Assembly (NCBI GenBank): GCA_963978905.1
Contig: OZ022257.1
Location: forward strand, 15,457,664-15,521,663
Reading direction: 5' to 3'
Length of the DNA stretch: 64,000 nucleotides
Origin: Trichostrongylus colubriformis
Taxonomy: Eukaryota > Nematoda > Chromadorea > Rhabditida > Trichostrongylidae
Below are positions 37,301 to 49,080 of this stretch, piece after piece; within the stretch, counting starts at the first letter, position 1, and each line of letters begins with the position of its first letter. The translations under genes and the position numbers were made by a program. The notes under the pieces are model-generated. The model was given only the letters and a program-made list of their open reading frames with translations, made no database searches and was not told the origin of the DNA.

Positions 37301-39419
37301 TGCATAAGAGTAACCTTCTCTAAGTGGTTTATACAATGTGCACCGGAAAGTGGACTTATTCTTACTAGCTTTTCAGGACAATCACTGAAGGCAATGCTGA
37401 AATGTGCTTCAGCAAGTACACATTGGGCGATACAAACCTCCACAGCTACAGCCCATTCATAGCGCTAGATGGGGCGTGGCCTGAGTGGCGAGAGCGAGGG
37501 TGTGCGGCGGGGTGAGATCACGTCCGTAGGCCACGCTCTATCAAGCGCTCCGAAATGGGCGGTGAGGCCGCGTCACACGAAGGAAGAGGCAGGGATTTGC
37601 ATTATTGAAGAGAGTTCGCAAATGTGGTAGCAGAGTGACTGAACGAGGAAAAAAGAGGGCTAACTGTGGACGATATCAGAAATGTAGGGGAACGGAGATG
37701 TTGACTTGAAACATTTTCAAAGACCTACAAATCATTTGAAAGACGTGTAATGCATTCGTAAAAGCTTTATTGACAGAATCTTCGTTTTAGTTGACTTGTA
37801 GTATCTGCGGAAAAGGGTCAGATGATTATCGATTGGAAAAATCGCCGAAGCCGCTTTTTCGGGAGCTGTGAAATCTGATGCAGATATAGATGAGGTTAGA
37901 TACACATCAATTGGAACGAATGTGGCACTCGCATCTTATGGAAATGCATAATTGTGGAATCCCGGTTTCTCTAATTCTCTCAAGAAGGCGGAGCCTAGGA
38001 ATCGATATGTATTTGTCCCTTTTCCGCACGCTCCACAATTCCATATTTCTCCACAAACGCGAATTCCGCGATTCTCCAATCGATACGTATCTTTACATAT
38101 TCCGCAGACTCACAACTCCGAAAACACGCAAAATCTGTCTCTACGAGTGCTGCCTTATAGAAAGTATGGACAATAGACTGAAAATTATAAAAACCTGACT
38201 TCATAGCCGACGCAATCGAGTTTCTCAAGCAAACAGGCAAGGATGACAGAAGTTAAGGGTGAATCCCCGAGTCATGATGACTATTAATTAATGTCTGCCC
38301 TTCGAAAATAGAACACGGCAAAAAATGAGTCCCGACAGGTCGACTTTAAAATTTTTTATCCCCATCAATCTTTGGATTTTTCTCGGAAAAATATTGATCC
38401 TGAGATCAATCAAATGCTGCATTGTAGCGCATGTGGTTACGAACGAGCATGTTCAAGCATTTCGTATTAGAACGAACATTTATCGCAACAAATATACTCG
38501 TTATGAATCTGTGGAATCCAATTCGGGTGGAGACTCTTCTTAGTCCGCGAACACTTCAAGTAATTTCGATCGCCCTCACTCTCGACAACATGATCATAAA
38601 TTCACCAGTATCATCAGTTACAACTGCTTCACAAACTGAGTCACTGGTTCCATTACTGTATTCATTTGACCGTCAGTTCATGGATGATGGCTGGCTCGAC
38701 CTAAGCCACTGACTGATTCCATTGGTGATTCCATTTCATACTACGCTAAGAAACGTCCGCGGTTCCCTACGATTCTGAATTCTTTCGAAATCACTCCACT
38801 AGATACAGTACATACGCAGAAGCACGAAATGACCTGAGAAATTTCCCATCTTCCAATGCAGAAATCGAAAAAGTGGAAGAACAGCAGCTCGCTCGAATTT
38901 CTTCCAAGCAACATTTAAACAAAACCTCGGCGGGCGAAGTGCAGTTCAAAACTTCTCGCCCAATGTTAATTTCTTCTCACTCTACATCCCTGACTGGATG
39001 ACCATCGCCTCTTTGCTCTTCAGCTCTCTACCGCCCACACCAACTCGGAAGGTCCACCCCACCGACCGTTACACAGAGGAAGCTATATCTCAGCTTGATT
39101 CTCGTTATTTCGTGTGAGACCGTGGCCAGCAGTTGCAAATATAACACAAATATATGCGTAAGAAGTACTTAAATTCCGGTGAAGGATTCCTTTAATCCTA
39201 TAGAATCACCTCGTAATTTTCGTAACGTGGTAATCTTTCATGGGAATGAGGTGTCAATCAGTTTGCTAGAACATCCTTCCCAAATAACTTAAAACAATTT
39301 TCAGCCGTGCCGTCTCGAGCAACGTTGATCTGGACGCAGTCGACGGCGAAGCCTACGAACGTGTACGTAACGCTCTTCATTCAATTCACGCACGAATTGG
39401 TGCTATCGGCCTAGTGTAA
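34319..39419 (+). CDS. Small secreted protein, two exons, unrecognised
   Basis: Exon 1 is 34319-34437 and exon 2 is 39305-39419; the phase-2 junction keeps frame and gives about 77 residues. The N-terminus MRIYYLLFTVIACLIFSGAM is a textbook signal peptide with likely cleavage after MA. The mature part begins EWKRSLKNKNPVYDE and ends RIGAIGLV before the TAA. It has no cysteines apart from one in the signal peptide and no repeated peptide units, so it is not an obvious neuropeptide precursor or cysteine-rich effector. The acceptor CTCCTCAG ends one base before the ATG, as in genes trans-spliced to a spliced leader. The 4.9 kb intron could hide a further exon. The gene is convergent with cap-2, with stops 528 bp apart. 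No homologue comes to mind. Confidence 0.6.
37459..37546. repeat. Short inverted repeat
   Basis: AGCGCTAGATGGGGCGTGGCCT on the left (22 bp, given here as AGCGCT...GCGTGGCCT) pairs with GTAGGCCACGCTCTATC...AGCGCT on the right, leaving a loop of about 40 bp rich in G and C. Confidence 0.6.
38784..38895 (+). repeat. Dispersed repeat, longer copy
   Basis: Related to 33308-33376 in the same orientation. Shared blocks include ATCACTC.ACTAGATA, AGAAGCAC/AGAAACAT and GAAAAA.TGGAAGAA.AGCAGCTCG. It lies about 400 bp before exon 2 of the small secreted-protein gene. Confidence 0.5.
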
Positions 39420-39947
39420 ATAGTGTAAGACGTTCTCGAGACGTAATTACAGACATCATTGCTGTGCATAAATTAATCAAACGGGTTTAGCCATTTACCA
39501 TTTTGTTGATACAAATGAAGTTTCTGCATGCAATTACATTTCATACTGACGAGTCCCACGCTGGCATTTAATGAAATAATTTATTATCTTAAATAGAATT
39601 TCCAAACATATAAACACAAGCAGGGACTACAAGGTCACTTGAAGTGGCTGTAAGCATCCAGCAACAGATCGCAAAGAGTTGAAAAGCCGGTTTTCAGCTT
39701 GCACAAGGTAAAGATGACCAAAATTAGAACCTGACCATTTTTGGATCCGGCGAAGAAAGAGATCTGAAGAGGAGCTGTTATCTGCATAATTACAGAAAGA
39801 CGCTTTCCTCATCGTAGAAATCTCTCCCAACCTTATAACCAACACGATAGCTTCGCAACAGAAAATGAGAGAGAAGGTCATACGTAAAGCTAACACTTGA
39901 GTACACAAGCTGGATTAGTGTGGACTTGATAGGTCTCCTGATCTCAT

Positions 39948-42533
39948 TCATGCAGCATTGTTACGACCTGCCACAGCCGTGCGAATTTCACGAACAATCT
40001 CTTCCTGCTTTTCCTTTTCCTGCGACGTGTCCACTGAACGCAGATCACCGATGACCTAAATGTATACTTCACTCAATTTGCATACACAGTAGCACAATTG
40101 CTTAAACATAGGCGCATGAACGCTTTCCTTTCTCTTTCAACATCCAAGGCAGAAACTGAAAAGTTTGATATAAAAGCTGTAGCCGAACCCAGCATACCTT
40201 TTTGGTCTTACCGAAGTAGATTTCGTTGATTGTTGAACGCATTTTTGACTCCTGATCCTAAAGCTGAGGATTTCAAACACATCCCAGGGAAGGAAATAGG
40301 TTTTTTTGCAATGTAATGCAGTACCTCGATCATTCTTCCTATGTTGACAAGATGGGTATTCTGGTCATTGACTGGAGAGTCCTGCTCATTCTAAATGCCA
40401 AACATCGTAGTAATCAGGAACCACAACTAATCCCCAGTTCAAATACTGTTTTTTTTTCTTGTCAAACTTCAAGACCTCGAGATTCTGAATTTTCGCTACT
40501 GCACAATTTCAGAGTCGCAGGCGATTTTGCGAAGCGGCGAATTCTTTTGAAAGACCGTGACAACGTAGAGTCCAAAACTTTTATGCGGAAATTCCTTTGC
40601 CAGCTGCTGGAGTGCTTCACCTTGTATCAAGGCGGAGGCTTGAACATATTCACTCGAAAACTCTTACAGAAAATATGCGGCTTCCCTCAAACCTTGAGAT
40701 GATCTTGGTATAATGCTGCGATCCATCTCATTCGCATTTCTGCTATCCTCCCAACTGTGAAAGAGAGCGGGAAAATTCTTTGACCCAAAATCTAAGACCC
40801 ACAGAATACCTCGGAGTAGTCATCGGTAACTGGGATGCACAGCGAACTTTGATGGCTTACCAAGAATTTTCGACGGATGCGAGACTAATCAAATGCATAT
40901 GCCAATTTGAAGGAGAAATGTTGTGATTTCGAAAAAGGGTTAAAAGGATATGTAAAGGACATATGATGAAAACGAGTCACAGGCGAGTGAACATCACACC
41001 ACTCCAGATGTGTTTAATGACTTTCAAGACTAGGTCAATACATGGCTTAGTTGATAAGAGAAATAAGTCGAGTTGCAGAGGTACGGAGTAGAACACGTAG
41101 AACGCTAGCTACAGAATTTGCTCATAATTTTTAACCTCTTAGATACAAATCTTAGATAAACACGCCTGTCTAGTTAGCGATCCTCCAAGATTCATCATGC
41201 CACTTCCTGGCTTATTGGTTTGCAACCAGAGCATAATCGTACTTGTCAACTTATAATGAACTTGGCGGGATGACTGAAAAACAGTAACAATAACGCATTG
41301 AATCGGTTCCGTAAAATAGTATAAACACCCAAAATATACGGGCTTACCCTTTCGTTGATCTCAATGACATGAATAGAATCCCAACACCCTTGAATAGCCT
41401 TCGAACCATCTCCATTCTAAAACAATCATTTTGCGGAAGGGAAAGTGAAGAAAGGAGTAGTACCTCCAAGCGTTCGCTGGCACACTACTAATTAACATTT
41501 CTAATGTTGAAAATCAGTAGTATTAACTCAGATGAAGAAGGGCAGGTTAATTAGAGAAATTCTAACCAACTCTAAGTTATAAATAAACATTTCACGACCA
41601 GGTTACTCAAAAAAATGTCTCCTGCAATCGACCTGAAGGAGAAAAGCGCTAGAAGACAAAAAACAAAGGGAAAGCAAACCTTCTTGATGAGGACAACTCC
41701 AGCAAAGCCATGATCCAAATCCCAGAAGTAAACCGAGGAAATTCCTCCTTCAAAATACCTGGAAGCAAAAATCCCCTCATCATACGATCACAATCACATG
41801 ATAACGGCTTGCATCCAAGCACATCAGTTTTACAGCAATTCGCATGAAAACTCACATATCTCTATAACTTTCAAAAGCTGCATTAGCTTCGATTTCCAAT
41901 TTTCTCAACTTTTCGGATGGTAGTTGAGCATCCTCTGCCGGAGGATCATATGTGTTCGTCCATGGAGATCTGAACACGAAATCAATTCTCCTCATACAAC
42001 AGCACCCAAACAAAGAAAGGGTGCTGAAAACAGGTGACGCATGGGCACTGATGTATGATGACCCTTTATGATGCGTGGATAAAGGTGACACAGGTTTCGA
42101 TCAATATGTCAAAAAAGTTTGATCGATAGGAGGTTTATAACGGCTATACCTGTAACTATCTCCATCTCTACTGTAATCGCAAAGCAAGTATTCCTTGCCA
42201 GTTTCTTTGTCTTTTGCCACTTTCAGCGGTTGATCAACCGTGCCTGAAAAATGTCATGGCATTCGCCCATCTGCACTTATTTTGAATTTACATCGTGCTT
42301 TGCATTTTGCGCAGTGACGAGTGCGTACGTAGAAAATGCAAATACCACCTACATATGACACAGTGAGCAGATGACTGGTGGCCTTTTAGAAAGAATTCAT
42401 AACCTTAAAACTCACCCAAAAGATCATCACAAAGTCCAGGAGCAAGGTCGATGAGGTCAATGAGATTTCGTTCGCACTGTTGTGGAGGTAGACGACGCAT
42501 CAAGTCCAAGGCGCAATCAAGCTGCTGCTCACT
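39948..42533 (-). CDS. cap-2: F-actin capping protein subunit beta (CAP-2/CAPZB)
   Basis: CapZ beta pairs with the alpha subunit to cap actin barbed ends. Exons on the minus strand: 42533-42416, 42243-42150, 41969-41856, 41758-41680, 41416-41348, 41273-41166, 40390-40325, 40257-40198, 40055-39948 (TGA). The frame is continuous and, with the initiator Met, gives 272 residues, the usual family length. Conserved blocks in order: [110 protein letters not shown]. The C-terminal exon (starting VIGDLRSV, ending AVAGRNNAA) matches the family's actin-binding tail by position but is diverged. The initiator ATG lies in an upstream exon; the best candidate is 42967-42965. The intron after LGGSLTRQ uses GC instead of GT. 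On the minus strand an AATAAA lies at 39585-39580. Confidence 0.95.
41160..41170 (-). other. cap-2: GC 5' splice site in cap-2
   Basis: After the codons for SLTRQ (ending at 41166) the minus strand reads CAG then GCGTGT. The next exon (40390-40325, starting NEQDSPVN) requires phase 0 there. The only nearby GT would shift the frame. GC-AG introns are a known minor class in nematodes, but GCGTGT departs from the usual GCAAGT. Confidence 0.75.
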
Positions 42534-42964
42534 CTGTCACAGACAACAACTTATGCATACTACTGAGAGAACAATTCCCATAGTTATCACAACACATCAT
42601 AACCACCTAATGCAAACAAAAACCCTGCTGGTTCTTCTGATTCCTTCAATTTTCGGATGCTCAAAAGATGGAACCAAAAAGATTGTGTCAATAGAAAATC
42701 TTGCATCCTTAATTGTAATCAGACGAAAGCTTCACTGAGCCCAATTAGCTTCTTTTCATGATCAAAATACAGCTTCGATAAGAATAATGGTCCAAAAAGA
42801 CTCTCTGTCAGGAGAAGATATTGTGGCATCTTGCCTCATTTCTGGGTATCCTTGCATTATCAGCTTATGAACACTGAATACCTTGAAAAATACTTTTTTA
42901 TGAGCACGAAAATCTTGAACAAACTGAGAAATCCTTTAATTCCAAAGTACAAATACAAAACTAA

Positions 42965-42967
42965 CCA
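42965..42967 (-). CDS. cap-2: Candidate initiator exon of cap-2
   Basis: The first recognised exon begins exactly with the codon for Ser2 of the SEQQL N-terminus and is preceded by an acceptor and an in-frame stop. The ATG must therefore be alone, or nearly so, in an upstream exon. On the minus strand AAAAAATG is followed directly by GTTAGT here, which would splice in phase to 42533. It is the best candidate I found in the next 3 kb, but GTTAGT is a weak donor. Confidence 0.3.
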
Positions 42968-45900
42968 TTTTTTCGTTGTTGGGATAGGATGCTCAAGACG
43001 GCGCTCTGGAACAAGCATAGTTCGAATTATATTTCTCACGAAAATGATGTCTTAATAGGTCGAAGAGGTACGAACAAAACACAATGAAGAACAAGGCACT
43101 ATGGGATTTACCACTACCTCATGAAGGTGGTGTCAAAGAGCACCTGTATCAAAAAGATCCACTCACCAAGAACCTAGCCCCTCTGTCCTGTTTTTGGTAT
43201 TCTGTATAGGTCTAACCCATGTGGTAGTTTGATCACTGATTTCTTTTTAGCCAACTTCGAGGTAGCTATGCACACTCAGAATAGGTTGGAAACACGGCTG
43301 TAACGGCTGCTCACTCCTACGAACAAATACGAATTTCAGGCGTTAGTTTCCTTAGGTCCAGGTGACCCTATCTACCGAAGGGACGGCAAAAACACGGCAC
43401 AACGCTGAGTACAAACAGGCACATTCAAGAGCATTGCAGTTAAAGATCTGCATTCTGCACCGCGACTTCATAGGTGAGGGGAAGCCTAGCAACTACACTT
43501 GGAGGTTGCATGAAAATACTATGGGTAACTGTGCTGCAATTCTGTAAGGAGCGTGGATAGAGGGCAGAAGAGTTGTACACATAGGCGCAGCCAGCCCAGC
43601 TAATCGAATGGGGCAACAATGGGTGAATGCCATCAGTAATTCATCATATACGGAAAGAGGATAGGTAATTGTCGACTGCAAGCACTTACAGACGATGACG
43701 GATCAGAACATGAGGACACTCCACTGCGCAGATACTATTCTATCATTTTTTTTGGGAGGGGGGGGGGGGGAGAGATAGAGAAACTACAGCACGGAACACA
43801 ATTATATTGAAGCGAAGCCCTGTCAGAATCGAATGAACACAAAAAGTTCTTGTAATGTTGGAAACCTTAGAGCCACTCCAGAGGAGAGAAGTGAAAGTTT
43901 TCGTTTTTTTAAGTTTTTTAAAAGTTTGTACTCGTTTAGTCAATGCACCCGCCACAATACATAACACCAAGATCCAAAAACTAAATTGCGAACTGATAAT
44001 GGTTGCGAAGCAAACAGTCTAACATTAAAGTCCCGCTAAAAGGATCGTATTCAAAGGAAGCGGTCGCTTTTCTGAGAAGGCCGATGTAAAGAAAGAAACT
44101 TCAGTTTATGCAGTAAGTTCGTGTCCTTTTTTATTCCTTCTATTTCACAACACTCTTCATCATTCGACAAAATTAACATATGTATTCGATAGAGCCCCTT
44201 CAGTTCTATAAAGCGGTACAATTGGCTTTTTTAGCACAATCCACAACATTTATGAGCTTGGAGTAAGTAGGAGGCGAAAATTCGCACTTTCTGCGACCCC
44301 TCTTTCTACTGTAGAGGTCAAAACATATATGAATATATGCTTGAGATGAGCTTTTTCTACTCTACAGCGGTCCTTTTGCTAATTTGAACCACTCAAGTGT
44401 TTGTTGTTTTTAGGGCTTACTATGGGATGAACAACAAAAATACGCATTTTAAAAATCACCTCTTCTTCGCCAACCTTCGAGGTGAAAATGAATCTTTGGA
44501 TATACATTCAATGAAGCTTTTTCTGCTCTTCAGTGACGTGTTTTTGAATCCTTTCATAGGTTAAACTTTTCGAGGTTTAGAAATGGAGTGCTCAACAAAA
44601 AACTGCACCTTCGCTGAAATCGAGATTTTACCAAACACTTTTATCAGACTGAAATCCTAAGCCTCCTAATTGGCTTTGATTATGGCAAGAAACATGGCAA
44701 CAATGAATTATCAACCTCATATGATTCGATACGGCTCGGAGGCCAGATTTTCCGACAGCAAAGTGCCAAAAGAGCAGATTTTTGCTTACAAGGTACTTCA
44801 TTTCTGTCTTAGAACAACAAACAACTATATAATCCAAACCAAAAGGCACCGTTTTGTTGAGCAGAAAAAGCTCAGTTAAGAAGATGCATGCATATATTTT
44901 TTTACCGTAAACGAAGAAGAAGAGATGCCGACAGTGCAACCATTTGTCTCCTGATTACTCCACTCTAGCCCTCATGAATATTAAACAGTCAAAGGTTCAA
45001 AAAACCCATGGTATAGATTTTTAGAGTAAGAAAGCTCTATCGAATGAACATATAAACCTCGTCGAAAGATGTGTTGCGAAATAGTACATGGAATAAAATA
45101 ACGCACGAACCTGATGCACAACTTGAAATGTGGTGTGAAAAAGCTTGTCAGCCTTCACATACTTTGCTTTCACATGCTGTAGCTCGGTTCTATCCTTTCC
45201 GAATGATGACAGGATGAAACTGATCCAGAGGGAAGCGATAAACTGATAAAATTGGATAATTGCTCTGCTGAATAGCAAAAAGCCACATCGTGCCTAGAGA
45301 TGCCAAGTAACACTGAGGATTTACTACAATGCCTGGTAGTAAGTACTAGGCACTGCAATAATCTCTCTGTGCTCTAGCCATAAAGAATAACGCGTGGTAA
45401 TGGGCTGTCAATAACAGTCAAGTTGCATACGATTTGAACCGAAAAGGAGGTTAGGCTCTGTGGATTTCCATTTGAATTTTTGAGGGTGGGCAAAAGAGGG
45501 AATTCATCCATCCCGGTGCCTCTCCCTTCACCCACTTTTATTAGATGGTTTTTATTGAGCTGGGTTCGAGACTTCGATGCACTGGCCTAAAGCGCCCCCT
45601 CCCGAAGTGACGTATCGCGCTAAGTGAGCATATAGCGGTCGTCGGCAGGAGTGAAGCCTAGTTGTACGCTTTAGCATGGCTCCATAGCTTGGTTATTCCG
45701 ACCTATTGCGACTTCACGTCGCGTGTACACATAAAAGATTACTGGCCACATAACTGGCATTCAAGCCTGTCGTATGGGCTAACAAAAATGGCAGCAAAGC
45801 GCCTGGTGACTAATGCAATCGCAACATAGGGCTTGGCCGTGACAGATGATGACCCGAGCCGATCCCGCATTGTATTGATTGGATAATATGACTACACGTC

Positions 45901-48817
45901 ACACCTCGCCAAAGGAAAGAGGTGTTTCAAGACTTGCGAACGAAAACATTAGAACGATGATTAATTGTGCTGCTGAATCCTTGAACTGGAAGAATCTGTG
46001 GTTTTAAAGATCCCGTGGAAGACCGACACAGACCGTTTAAAAAGGCGGAAAAACTATTGGAAAGCGCGAAGCCGCCCCAGGAAGAATTTCAACATTCCAA
46101 GTCCCTAGAAATCTTTAGACACCTGAATATAGCCTTGTTAACTGTGAAATGCGCGAATAAGAAAATAATGCCTACGAGAAAAAAAAAGAACAAGCCCATT
46201 ACAAAGAGAGCTAAGTGTTTCAAACACAGGAACGAAAAATGAGGAAAAATCCCGAGAACCGAACCATATTGACTGCGCATCAGTTGCAACAAATTAAGTG
46301 CGGTGCACGGTCGATAAGTGAAGGGCTGGCAGCAGGCCAACTATTTTTCCTGCCAGGACCACCTTCAAACCGCCCCAAATTTTGTGCGCTCTCTGCAATT
46401 TCGTCCCACACACCCCGAATGCGGGGCTCTTGCCAAGTTTTTTTTTTCTGTGCTGACAACCTTCGTTGCGTTTTAAGCAGGCGCTTCAAGGGAATCTGCG
46501 TCCGTTGTCAAAGGCGAGTAACGAGCCACATCACTGCTTCTTTTAATTCTTTGGAATTTTCGAAAGAACCTTGCAGATCCTATTTTCGACATGTCTTAAT
46601 CCTCAGATCGTTGCATCCTAGTCATATTTGTTTGCATAGTGTGAGTTATTAATTAATCGCTGCTTTAGGTAGTTAACTTTTGTTGTTGTCTCATTGCCTT
46701 GCTACGGTCATCAAAATTGGAGGGCAAACGAGTAAGAATCACTCTCTCAGATCGGAGAAGCATGTGGGTTGTATAAAAGTTACTGTTGACTCAAAACTCC
46801 AATTTGGTTTTCACAACTATCGTACTTTTATTGATTTAAGCGTAGCACGAGGGTAGCGGCCGTCAGTCGTCTGAGTGATATGAAGAGAGCCAGTAGTTCA
46901 GAGAACGGAGACGAATGCATGCCAACTAAGAATAACACCAACGGACATCCCCAGGTTGGTTATAGTTTTGTCCTGGATTTGCATCCAATCCCATTGCTCG
47001 TACTGGTTGATTGTTAGCCTTGAATCTGCAAAATAGCAACAATCGCCCGTTTCCTGGAATTTCCATGTCTTCGCTATGCAGAGAGTTTTCACTTAGCTTG
47101 CATATTGTAATAACTACTTCAAATGGTCTAGTTCTGGCGTATGAATGTATGCGCCTTTTGGCTTTTTCGTGTTGGAAAAGTTTCGCTGCTGGAGTCGCGG
47201 TTTTACGCACTGCCTCGAAGAAATCTGTTGTCCAGGCAACATGGTTATGGCGCATGATTGTTACCAAATCAGATCGCTATCCTCGAATCGCATCTTCAGC
47301 TATAATCCTTCTCAAATACCGAGTTGCTTCAACTTCCTTTTCGTAGTTTGTGGTCTTGTATTTTGTTTTTGTTTCATGGTTTTCTATTTATCACTCAAAA
47401 AAAATCTTCGAAATTTTACAAAAGTGAAATGGACTTCGGTTCCGCTTCTTTGGTTTTCGCAGATGTTACATTTTTTATTTTTCCGGAACCATGTGTCAAC
47501 ATTTTCTACGGCTATTTGCACTTAGTTCAGTATTTATCATGTGACAGAGTCAAATAATTCATCAGTTTTTTTTGTGTTGGCTTTTGGACGATTGGACGAG
47601 CTCCAATGTTAACATACCTTATTGCTAATCTAATGTAATTTATTGCAATAGTCATTAAACTTGGCCAACAACAGGACACCTATATTCGATCAAATGTTCC
47701 GTGATGATGAAGAGCGGGAACTTGTACGCATTATGCGTCATGTGTTTCTACTGCTGCGATCATTTCCTACTCACTCTCTTCTTCCTGCTAAGCAGCATTC
47801 TTAGCGAAATAACAAACATTTGGACTTCCAGTCCAACATAAATGGCATTCGCTGTGGATGTTCGAACCCTGTATGTGTTCATACCTCGTACATCATGTAG
47901 AGACAATATTCCGATTTTCAAGAGGAAAATATTCTTAGTAATAGCAATGCCAACAGTGATAGTCGAAGTGACTAGACTAGGGTGACTAGGTGAGAATGGT
48001 TAGTAGTCATAAATATACCTAAGGTCCTACTATTCTAATCTCGGATCTGCCTATCAAATTGTTACTGTCTTAGGCACAAGTTTGTGGTTTTTTTTTTCAC
48101 AAGCACAATGAGGCAGTATATGTTATCTACTGATCGCGAACTACTTCTAGTGCGGAGAAAACAAACTTACAGCCGGAATCCGAGTCCAACTCAAAGTGTG
48201 ATATAGAGAGATAGAGATAGATAGGAGATAGACACCGCACTATACATGAGCAAGAGCTATGTAGATTTTTGGTCGATCAACCTTAACGCTCGCCCTCCCT
48301 TCTGCCTGCACCTCCTCTGTCACTCTTCCGCGAAACTCTGAGAGCTAGTCATCTGAAACCTTTCTGAATATTTTCGTAATCCATTTGTGTACGGATATAG
48401 CTCTCGCAGTAATGCACTTGCTGACCTGTTGACGTAGCTGTTGTTGCACCGCACTGGTGGTTTGATTTGTTTACCTCGTTCATCTATTCGAACTGAGTAA
48501 AAAGGGTCGAGAGCTATGAGCAAATTTCAATAGGGTGTGATCTCACCTCCGTGACTTTTACGAGGTTGTGAACAAAGTTGATTGTCCTTTTCAGTGTCGA
48601 ATGAAGATAACATTTCCATTGCGGAATCACTCAGTTTACTGTGGTAAAATGAAAAAGAAATTAACAAAGGTCTTTCTCGATTAGTCATATAATGTACAGT
48701 ACATGTTTGAGCTCCTCTCCAATCCTTCCTTTTGAGCTTTATACGTATTATCTCACTAAGCATAATAAACCAATGCCCATATGAGAATTTGTGACGTAGG
48801 CAAGAATAGCAAGTTAA

Positions 48818-49080
48818 AGGCTCCGGAAGGTGGCAAAATTTCGGACTGTGGTGGAACATTTGCAGTTCGGGCGAGACGAACATTGCACATATGACGCATT
48901 GTCATCTCGCTAAGACGTTGAATGAGTCAACCACTTCAAGTGTTTTATTAAAAATTAGGTATTTTTATCATGACCTTTTATTTTTTTCTTTCGCTTATTC
49001 TCCCTCTCATCGTTGTTCTCGTCTCTCGATATTTAATGTTTTATTTGTTTCGCATTATCAAGAATGTTATAAGTTTTTTC
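48818..49080 (+). repeat. Diverged fragment of the foldback family
   Basis: CTCCGGAAGGTGGCAAAATT, then a GGGCGAGAC.AACATTGCACA block, correspond to the inner edge of the right arm at about 27890-27975. The following part (CATCTCGCTAAGA.G and CGCTTATTCTCCC) matches 31868-31950. The copy is old. Confidence 0.45.

Larger units (their letters stand above)
34438..39304. other. Long intron of the small secreted-protein gene
   Basis: A 4.9 kb stretch with no recognised coding exon. It contains an inverted repeat at 37459-37546 and a dispersed repeat at 38784-38895. Other ORFs here (for example 37890-38198) look random. Confidence 0.45.

Noticed and set aside
45840..46250. Possible LINE fragment (RSRGRPTQT in one frame)
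   Set aside because: The resemblance to a reverse-transcriptase C-terminus rests on a few residues, with stops before and after.
46926..47267. 113-codon minus-strand ORF (MGLDANPGQNYNQ near its end)
   Set aside because: Composition is reasonable but there is no known domain, no upstream start context and no phase-compatible exon nearby.
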